DNA of 6,632 nt, taken from assembly GCA_016873405.1 (NCBI GenBank), contig VGXH01000102.1, positions 1 to 6,632 on the forward strand. The letters are read 5' to 3'. The translations under genes were made by a program, and so were the position numbers. The notes under the pieces are model-generated. The model saw only the letters and a program-made list of their open reading frames with translations. It did no database searches and had not been told where the DNA came from. Source of the stretch: a bacterium. Its GTDB lineage: Bacteria; Krumholzibacteriota; Krumholzibacteria; LZORAL124-64-63. This document shows, in pieces, positions 1 to 6,300 of this stretch. Position 1 is the stretch's first letter, and every line of letters begins with the position of its first letter.

Positions 1-1
1 G

Positions 2-55
2 CGGACGCGGGCGCTGGTCCGGCAGCGGGCGCATGAGCTGAAGTACGCGGCGTGA
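2..55 (+). CDS. C-terminal end of an unidentified convergent gene (partial)
   Basis: In the second plus frame the window opens inside a reading frame that ends with TGA at 53-55. The 17 visible residues read RTRALVRQRAHELKYAA, a basic, helix-like tail of a kind common at the ends of real proteins. The other two plus frames give a Gly/Ala-rich string ending at 36 and a Trp/Gly/Ser string ending at 39, both less protein-like. The gene would run toward the minus-strand operon, with the two stops about 64 bases apart and a perfect inverted repeat between them, as expected for convergent genes. Too little is present to name a family. The call rests on residue composition and on the position of the hairpin, so it is tentative. 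Confidence 0.45.
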   Translation, partial: RTRALVRQRAHELKYAA

Positions 56-69
56 GCGGGCGGCGAGAG

Positions 70-98
70 CCGTCCGCGCCGAGGAACGGCGCGGACGG
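70..98. terminator. Perfect 11-bp stem-loop between convergent genes, possible terminator
   Basis: The arms CCGTCCGCGCC (70-80) and GGCGCGGACGG (88-98) are exact reverse complements, separated by the 7-base loop GAGGAAC. The repeat sits 21 bases beyond the stop of the minus-strand gene and 14 bases beyond the putative plus-strand stop. A clear U-tract is missing. On the plus side the stem is followed by ACACAATTTCT, with only a short, delayed T run; on the minus side it is followed by GC-rich sequence. It may act as a weak intrinsic terminator for the plus-strand gene, as a 3'-end protecting hairpin for the operon mRNA, or as both. The hairpin is seen directly; the termination role is inferred from position. 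Confidence 0.55.
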
Positions 99-119
99 AC
101 ACAATTTCTACGGCACAAC

Positions 120-1409
120 TCAAGTCTTGCGGGGCTTCTGGCGGGCGGCTGGGAACAGCACGTTGTTCAGGATGAGCCGATACCCCGGCGACGTCGGATA
201 CAGGTCCAGATCGGTTTCCACGTCGCCCACGCGGTGCTGGTAGTCCTCCGGGTCGTGGCCGCCGAGGAACGTGAAGGTGCCTTGGCCACGGCGCCCGTGG
301 ATGTACTTCACTTCTTCGGTGCCCTCGACCGCCGCCAGCACGACGACCGGGCGCTTGAGGAACTTCCGCTGGAAGCCCGTGGTCTGGCCCAGGAAGCCGT
401 TGATCACGTTGACGTGGTTCTGCGTCAGCATCGCGGGCACGGGATCGTACTTGGCGGCGAACGCGAACAGCGTGAAGTAATCCGCTTCGGCGCCCCGCGT
501 CTGCGCGTAGTCGCTGGTATCCAGCTCGGAGAATTCGTAGATCAGCGGGTTGGTCGTGAGCTTGTAGTTCTCGAACGCGAACGCGGCGTCGTAGTCGGAC
601 TTCTGCCGCCAAAAGGGGTCGACCGGCGTGCCGTCGTACGGCTCGCCGACGATGTCCGTGCCCAGCCAGGCCAGCGCGATCTCGATGGAGTCGGTCGCCG
701 AGCACATGGCGAACAGGAAGCCGCCGCCTTCGACGTACTGCCGGATCGCCAGGGCCACCGCATGCTTCTGCTGCCACACGGTCGCGTAGCCGAGCGAGCG
801 CGCGAGCTCCTCCTGGAAGTGCTTCTGCTCGAGGTACCACGGCTCCAGCCCGAAGCTCGCGTAGAACTTCCCGAACTGGCCCGTGAAGTCCTCGTGGTGC
901 AGGTGCAGCCAATCGTAGTCGCCCAGCTTGCCACCCAGCACCTCCGTGTCGTAGATCACGTCGAAGGGCACCTCGGCATAGGTGAGCGCCATCGTCACCG
1001 CGTCGTCCCACGGCTGCATGTACGGCGGACTGTAGACGGCGATGCGCGGAGGCTTCTCCAGCAGAACCTCGTCCATGTTCTCCTGGGCCACCGTCGCGCG
1101 GATCGCCGCCAGATCGGCCTCTTCCACCGGCTCGAAGTCCACCCCGAGCAGGCGCGCGTCCAGGCGCACGCGCTGGTTGTCGGCCAGAAGGAAGCTGCCG
1201 CCACGGTAGTTCAGCAGCCAGTTCACGCGGTCGCCGTTCTCCAGCGCGTGGAACGCCACACCGTAGGCCCGCAGGTGGTTGCGCTGCGTCAGGTCCATCG
1301 GCAGGAGCAACCAGTCGGCGGCGCGCGCACCGCCGACGGCCAGCGGGACGTGCAGCAACAGGAAGACGATCGCGCCGGCAAGGCCACGGCTGTGGCGGCC
1401 TATCCTCAT
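120..1409 (-). CDS. Secreted DUF4159/amidotransferase-like protein, commonly misnamed 'asparagine synthetase B'
   Basis: A complete gene of 429 residues. The ATG at 1409 is chosen because it overlaps the previous stop as ATGA, has GGAGG 8 bases upstream, and begins a signal peptide: basic start, hydrophobic core at about 10-25, and AxA site at 28-30. The reading frame stays open far upstream, but that part is a shadow of the TPR gene. Mature-protein landmarks are LLLPMDxTQxNHLxAYG (34-50), WLLNYRGGSF (64-73), PWDDAVTMALTYAEVPF (133-149), DWLHLHHEDFTGQFGKFY (166-183), GGGFLFAMCSATD (228-240), LTQNHVNVINGFLGQTT (328-344) and GGHDPEDYQH (383-392), with a basic tail. From memory these match a family of about 400 residues in Bacteroidota labelled asparagine synthetase B. 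No N-terminal Cys2 glutaminase or ATP-binding synthetase domain is seen, so that name is probably wrong. C236, H385 and E388 could form an amidotransferase-like triad. The true reaction is unknown. Confidence 0.9.
   Translation of the reverse strand: MRIGRHSRGLAGAIVFLLLHVPLAVGGARAADWLLLPMDLTQRNHLRAYGVAFHALENGDRVNWLLNYRGGSFLLADNQRVRLDARLLGVDFEPVEEADLAAIRATVAQENMDEVLLEKPPRIAVYSPPYMQPWDDAVTMALTYAEVPFDVIYDTEVLGGKLGDYDWLHLHHEDFTGQFGKFYASFGLEPWYLEQKHFQEELARSLGYATVWQQKHAVALAIRQYVEGGGFLFAMCSATDSIEIALAWLGTDIVGEPYDGTPVDPFWRQKSDYDAAFAFENYKLTTNPLIYEFSELDTSDYAQTRGAEADYFTLFAFAAKYDPVPAMLTQNHVNVINGFLGQTTGFQRKFLKRPVVVLAAVEGTEEVKYIHGRRGQGTFTFLGGHDPEDYQHRVGDVETDLDLYPTSPGYRLILNNVLFPAARQKPRKT
1406..1409 (-). other. 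ATGA stop/start overlap between TPR gene and amidotransferase-like gene
   Basis: On the minus strand the four bases read ATGA. TGA (1408-1406) ends the TPR gene, and ATG (1409-1407) begins the next gene in another frame. This geometry normally allows ribosomes finishing one gene to restart on the next, linking the amounts of the two proteins. Confidence 0.9.
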
Positions 1410-3388
1410 GGCGGGAGCCTCCGGAGTTCGTCGCGCACGTCGTCGCCGAACAGGAACGACGGATACTGCGCGAGCAGCCGTTGCCAGGTGTCGCGGGCGC
1501 GCTCGGGGCGACCGGCTTCCAGGTGGAGGCGGCCGGCCAGTTGCAGCGCGGCGCCGGGGTAGCGCCCGGCCGGGTGCGCGGCCACGAGGGCCTCGAGCCG
1601 ACCGATCGCCTCGGCGCCGCGGCCGGCGTCGACCAGCGCCCGGGCCAATTCCCAGCGACCGCGTTCGAGCAGGTGCTGCGGCTCGGCCGGATCCAGTCGC
1701 GCCGCCGCCTCCTGCACGAACCGCTCCAGGGCGACCAGCCGCGCCGCCGGTTGCGCCGTCAGTTCCGCGTACACCGCCTGCGCGTACCACTGCATGATGG
1801 TCGGTCCGCCGCCGGGATTCTCCAGTTCCTCGGCCAGCGCCAGACCCAGGTCCAGGGCGTCGTTGGCGTACGGCGCGGCCGGATTGTCCAGGGCGATCAC
1901 GGCGAACCGGTCCCGGGCCGTGGCGTAATGGCCCTCGGCCAGATCCAGGCGGGCCAGATGGTAGTGGGCCTGCCCGCCGGCCAGCCGGAACTCGGGATCC
2001 CGCCCGAGGGCGGTCAGGACCTGCCGCCCGCGAGCCGTATCGCCGGCCGCGAGGTAGCACTCGCCCAGCGTCAGCCGCACCAGCGCCAGGCCCTCGGTGG
2101 GCAGGTTCATGTCCATCGCCAGCCTCTCGAGTCCGCGCGCCGCCGCGAGCGGCTCGCCCAGCACGTCGCGCCGGTAGGCGGCCAGGTGGATGCGGGACGA
2201 GTAGAGGAACTCGCTCTGCGGGTTGACCTCGCGCACACGGGCCAGCAATTCGTCGAAGCGCGCGACCGCGGTTCGCGGGTCCGGCCCCAGCAGCCGGCGA
2301 CCGAGGGCCAGCTCGCAGGTCTCGGCCAGAAGGTCGGCGGAGCGCGCCCGCAGCGTGGGCAGGCCGGTGACCGGGGCGGACAGCTCGGCCAGCGTGCCCA
2401 GCAGGTAATCGAACGTCGCCTGCACAGGGGGCGCCGCCGGCGCCGCGGGATCGTCCTGCGCGCGCTCGCGCAGAAGGACGAGCGCGTTCTGCAGCAGGAG
2501 CAGCGCGCCGTCCGGCCGGGCGGCCAGCGGCTGCACGAGCGCCAGCGCCGCCGTCGCCTGTCCCCGCGCCACCTGGAGGTTCGCCGCCAGCACCAGCGCC
2601 GACGGCGCTCCGCCGGAGCCGCGCGCCAGTTCCAGGAGGCGCGCGTCGAAGGCGTCGCGGGGAGCGGCCAGGTAGGGTCCGTCCAAGAAGGCGGTCCGCA
2701 GCAGCGGGAGGTTGTAGGGACCGGCCACGAGTTCGGCGTGGGCTTCTTCGGCCGCCTCGCGCTCGCGCGCGAGCGCCAGCAGCGTCGTCGCCCGCTCGAG
2801 ACCCTGGTAACGGGGCTCGGCGAGCACGCCGCGCAGCGAATCGATCAGCGCCAGCGCCAGCGTCGGCCTGCCCGCCGCGCGCACCAGCTCCACGGCGACC
2901 AGGCCGGAGCTGCTCAGGGTCGGGCTGTGCTCGAGAAACCGGTCGAGCGCCAGGCGGGCCGAATCCGGCCGCTCGAGCGCCAGCAGCGAGGACGCCAGTT
3001 CGCGCCACAGCGACGGGTTGCGCGGTTGCAGGGCCACGGCGTCGCGGCAGAGCGCCACCGCCGCCGCGTGATCCCCGCGCATCTGCTCCAGTTCGATGCG
3101 CCGCGGCACCAGTTCGTGCGCGAGCGCGGAGTGCTGGGCCAGGTCTTTCAGCAGGGCTTCGGCGCGCGGAACGCTGCCCAGCATGAGCAGGCGGTCCAGT
3201 TCCGTCAGGCGCCGCCGCAGTTCCACGATGTCGACGGCGCCGGGCAGGAGCGGGCGCTCCGGGCGCACGCCCGGAAACCCGGGCAGTTCGGGCAGGCGGG
3301 GATCGCGCCCGCCGTCCTGCGCCGGCGCCGCGCCGGCGATCGCCAGCGCCAGCCACGCGGCCTGGAGCTTCAGCGCCGCCCTGGTCAC
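1406..3388 (-). CDS. Secreted tetratricopeptide-repeat (TPR) protein
   Basis: A complete gene of 660 residues starting at GTG (3388-3386), supported by GGAGG 7 bases upstream, the GTGA overlap with the previous stop and a signal peptide at the N-terminus: hydrophobic core about 9-20, likely cleavage after APA (21-23). No lipobox cysteine is present, so a soluble periplasmic protein is expected. A Pro-rich stretch (28-50) is followed by helical repeats to the end. TPR-like units are clearest at about 91-124, 125-158, 263-293, 433-466, 473-506, 574-606 and 611-644, with A/G/L at helix-packing positions and ends such as DNPAAPYA or AQYPSFLFGDD. The middle (about 160-430) is more degenerate. TPR proteins bind other proteins and have no catalytic role of their own. 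Lying between a membrane-anchored coiled-coil protein and a possible enzyme, this one is a plausible adaptor; its partner is unknown. The C-terminal units resemble YbgF/BamD-type TPRs. Confidence 0.92.
   Translation of the reverse strand: MTRAALKLQAAWLALAIAGAAPAQDGGRDPRLPELPGFPGVRPERPLLPGAVDIVELRRRLTELDRLLMLGSVPRAEALLKDLAQHSALAHELVPRRIELEQMRGDHAAAVALCRDAVALQPRNPSLWRELASSLLALERPDSARLALDRFLEHSPTLSSSGLVAVELVRAAGRPTLALALIDSLRGVLAEPRYQGLERATTLLALAREREAAEEAHAELVAGPYNLPLLRTAFLDGPYLAAPRDAFDARLLELARGSGGAPSALVLAANLQVARGQATAALALVQPLAARPDGALLLLQNALVLLRERAQDDPAAPAAPPVQATFDYLLGTLAELSAPVTGLPTLRARSADLLAETCELALGRRLLGPDPRTAVARFDELLARVREVNPQSEFLYSSRIHLAAYRRDVLGEPLAAARGLERLAMDMNLPTEGLALVRLTLGECYLAAGDTARGRQVLTALGRDPEFRLAGGQAHYHLARLDLAEGHYATARDRFAVIALDNPAAPYANDALDLGLALAEELENPGGGPTIMQWYAQAVYAELTAQPAARLVALERFVQEAAARLDPAEPQHLLERGRWELARALVDAGRGAEAIGRLEALVAAHPAGRYPGAALQLAGRLHLEAGRPERARDTWQRLLAQYPSFLFGDDVRDELRRLPP
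1418..1422 (-). promoter_or_regulatory. Ribosome binding site of the amidotransferase-like gene
   Basis: The minus strand reads CCGGAGG followed by 8 bases and then ATGA. The GGAGG core lies inside the last codons of the TPR gene, where CGG AGG encodes the Arg-Arg of the C-terminal RRLPP. It fixes the start at 1409 rather than any start further up the open frame. Confidence 0.8.
3385..3388 (-). other. GTGA stop/start overlap between DUF4175-like gene and TPR gene
   Basis: On the minus strand the four bases read GTGA. TGA (3387-3385) ends the DUF4175-like gene, and GTG (3388-3386) starts the TPR gene. It is the same coupling geometry as at the next junction, with GTG in place of ATG. Confidence 0.88.
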
Positions 3389-6300
3389 GGCAGCGCCTCC
3401 GGCTGCCTGCGCAGCGAGTCGATGGCCGCGAAGTAAACTCGCACCAGGTCGCGGTACTCCAGGGGCGCGTCCTCCAGCCGCTGGAAGCGCGGGCGCCCGT
3501 CGGCCCCCGCGCCCGGGTCGTCGCCGCGCCGGACAGTGTCCTGCGGGCCGAACAGCCGAGCGGCGGCCCGGCTCTCGCGTCTCGTGCTGTAATCGCGCTG
3601 GCGCATCGCGTTGCGCGCGTCGAGCAGCCTGCCCAGGAACCGGTCCTGCCGCAACAGCGTCTGCTGGTCGAGCAACCCGCCGCCGAGATCCGCGCCGAGC
3701 CGCTCCATCTGGGCGCCGAGTTCGGCCATGTCGCCGAGCAGCCTGCCGCCCTGGTCGGCCGGCCGGCCGCGCTCCTCTTCGGCCACCTGCCCGAGGTCCC
3801 GCCCCAGTTGAGCCTGCTCCTGGCCGAGGCGCTGCATGCGCGAGCGCATCTCCTGGCTGAGGCCACGGTCAGCCAGCAGGCGGCGCAGCTCTTCGGTCGC
3901 GCCGCCGAGCTCGGCCTGCCGGCGGGCCAGTTCCTGCAGCTGCTCGCTCGCGGACTGCTGCTGTCCGCCGCCGCCGCCGCCGCCACCGCTGGCCATCTGC
4001 GCTTCGGTCAGCAGGCCGATCACGATGCGGTTCGCCTCGGCCAGACTGAGCCCGGCCTGCTCGCGCGCCGCTCCGGCGCGTCCTTCCTCCAGCGCGCGCA
4101 CCGAACCGCCCATCGCCTCCACCAATGCGTCGATCCTCGCCAGCAGCTTGAGGATGCGGTTGGGCGCCTCCTCGAGCAGGTCCGCCAGCCGATCGCGCGC
4201 GCCGAGCGTCGCCTTCTGCAGACGATGCTGCTGCCGGGTCAGCTCGAGGTTGCGGACGTCCTGCAACTGCGGCGGGATGCGCTCTCCCAGTTCCTCCTGA
4301 CGGCGCGACAGCGAGAGCAGGTCGGCCGCCAGCCCCCGGAGCGAGGAGACCTGTTCCATCTTCATGGCCGACTGCATCGCCTGCTGCGAGGCCAGCAGCA
4401 CGCTGTAGAGCGAGCCGAGGTCGCGCAGCGCCTGCTGCTGCAGGCGCGCCGCCTGCTGCGGATCCATCTGCTGCAGCATCTGCGACGCCTTGCCCATGCT
4501 GCCGGACGCCTGCTGCTGCTTCAGCTTCTCGAGCGACTCGCGCAAGGCCTCCTGCGCGCCGCGCTTGCCCGCGTCGTCGCCGGGCCGCGGCTGCGACTCG
4601 CCGTCGGCGCGCTCGCCGGCGTCATCGCGGCCCGCCTCCTGGCGACGGCCTTCCTCGCCGCGCGCCTGCTCCGCGGCCGCCAGGGCTTCCTCCAGCTTCT
4701 GCTGCAGCTGCTCCAGTTCGCCGGCAAGCGCCTCCTGGCGCCGCGCCAACTCGGAGGCGTCCGGTTGCGCCGCCTGGTCACCGGCTTCGCCGTCCTGCGG
4801 CGCGCGCCGCCCCAGTTCCTCGCTGAGATCCGCCAGCTCCTGCTGCCGGCGCATCATGTCCTCGAGCAGCGACGACAGCCCCTCCAGGCGCTGTTCGTCG
4901 GCCATCCTGCGCGTCAGCGCCAGCGCCGCGTCCAGCCGGCGGGCCAGGTCCTTCTGGTCCCGTGCCACCTGCTCGAGGGCGGAGCCGACTTCCTCGGGCC
5001 GAACGGACGCCCCTTCTTTCGCGAGCTTCTCGAGCAGGGAGGCCAGTTCCTGCCCCTGCGGCTGCGCCAGCAACTCGTTCAGCTCGGCGGCGCGTTCGAG
5101 CTGGCGATCGGAAGTGAGTTGCCCGCCGGCCAACCGTTCCAGTTGCTCCTGCAGTTCGGCCGCCACGCGGGCCAGCTCCTCGCGCAGCTGCCGTTGGCGT
5201 TCGAGCGCGGCCTCCAGTTCTTGCCGGCGGGCCCAGTCCGGCACCGGGTTCTTCAGCAGTTCGCGCGCCAGGCGGTCGAGATCCGCCTCCAGTCGATCTC
5301 CGCGGCGACGGGCTTCCGCCAACTCGCCGCGACTCGCTTCGGCCGCCTCGGCCTGCGCGGCCAGGACGTCGGCGGCCGCCGGCAGGACCAGGCGCAGCAC
5401 CGCGGTGCGCGTCACCTGGCCCCCGCCCGGCTCGCGGTTGTCCCGGGCCTCGACGACCAGCCCCAGCGCGTCGCCCGGCAGCAGTTCCAGTCCATCGGCC
5501 TCGACTTCAAGCCACACGGACGCGCTCAACGGCGGTGCGTGCCCCTCGGCCCGGCGAACGCGCACGCGCAGGACCCCCGCGGGGGTGACCAGTTCGCGCG
5601 CACCGTCGCGCGCGCCGTCGCGCGCATCGTCGCGCGCGCCGTCGGGCGCGCCCGGGCCCACCGTGACGCCGGCGCCGGCGGTCGCCTCGGCGTCCCCGAC
5701 GACGGCCAGCAAACGCACGTCCCGCAGGCCGTAGTCGTCCGCCGCCTCCACCCTCGCCGTGAAACGGCCGTCCAACGGCAGCAGCCCGTCATCGCCGGGC
5801 CGCGACAGCGCCGCCGCGGGCGGCTGATCCGCGATGACCGCGAACCGGTAGCGCAGGGGATCGCGCGACTCCAGGCCCTCGCGGTCGCGCAGACGCACGG
5901 CGAAGGAACCGGCGCGTTCGACGGTCAGCGCCGCCTCGACCTCGCGCCCGGACACCGACAGCGCCAGACTGTCCTCGTCCGCGCGGTCCAGCCAGCCCGC
6001 GGCCAGATCACGGCTCGCCGTGCCGCGCAGAAGCACGCGGCTGCCGACCGGAACCTCGGTCAAGGTCGGCAGCCGCTCGACCTGCTGCTGCGGCAGGCCC
6101 GTGTAGCGCGGCGGCTGCACGACGACCGCCAGGCGCGTCAACAGCGGCGGCTGACGGACTTCCACGCGCCGGATCTCCGTGGTGACGTCGCCGCGCCGGA
6201 AGCGCCAGGCGAAGTCCTCGCGCACGTCCTGCACGGTCGCCCGCCAGCGGCGGCGCGGGCCCGCAGAGGCCGGCTCGTCGGACACGGCGGGCGTTTCCAA

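Noticed and set aside
120..1409. Assigning the symbol asnB on the basis of the usual database name
   Set aside because: The protein is secreted, about 400 residues after cleavage, and lacks the Ntn glutaminase and ATP-binding synthetase domains of AsnB.
234..1562. A 442-codon open frame on the plus strand opposite the amidotransferase-like gene
   Set aside because: It is rich in Arg, Val, His and Gln with no recognisable motif, and it runs opposite a strongly conserved-looking gene. It is an antisense shadow of GC-rich codons.
3320..3338. Two CGCCGGCG palindromes three bases apart
   Set aside because: They lie in the signal-peptide codons of the TPR gene (GAAPAQ region) and are explained by Ala, Gly and Pro codons in GC-rich DNA.
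1481..3436. A 651-codon open frame on the plus strand opposite the TPR gene
   Set aside because: Its translation is an Arg/Gln/Gly/His-rich mixture without domain motifs, as expected opposite a GC-rich gene. The minus strand has a signal peptide, repeats and ribosome site.
1410..3986. A frame open for more than 850 codons upstream of the amidotransferase-like start on the minus strand, which would make a 1288-residue fusion
   Set aside because: The upstream part is Arg/Ala/Gly/Pro-rich shadow sequence over the TPR gene and the end of the DUF4175-like gene. The signal peptide, ribosome site and ATGA overlap place the start at 1409.
5601..5648. The 12-bp repeats considered as a CRISPR or protein-binding (iteron) array
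   Set aside because: The units are adjacent with no spacers, in frame within a gene and too few in number. A coding minisatellite is the simpler reading.
4490..5734. A 414-codon Ser/Arg/Ala-rich open frame on the plus strand
   Set aside because: The composition is the reverse-strand image of Glu/Leu/Ala/Gln coiled-coil codons, so it is not a separate gene.
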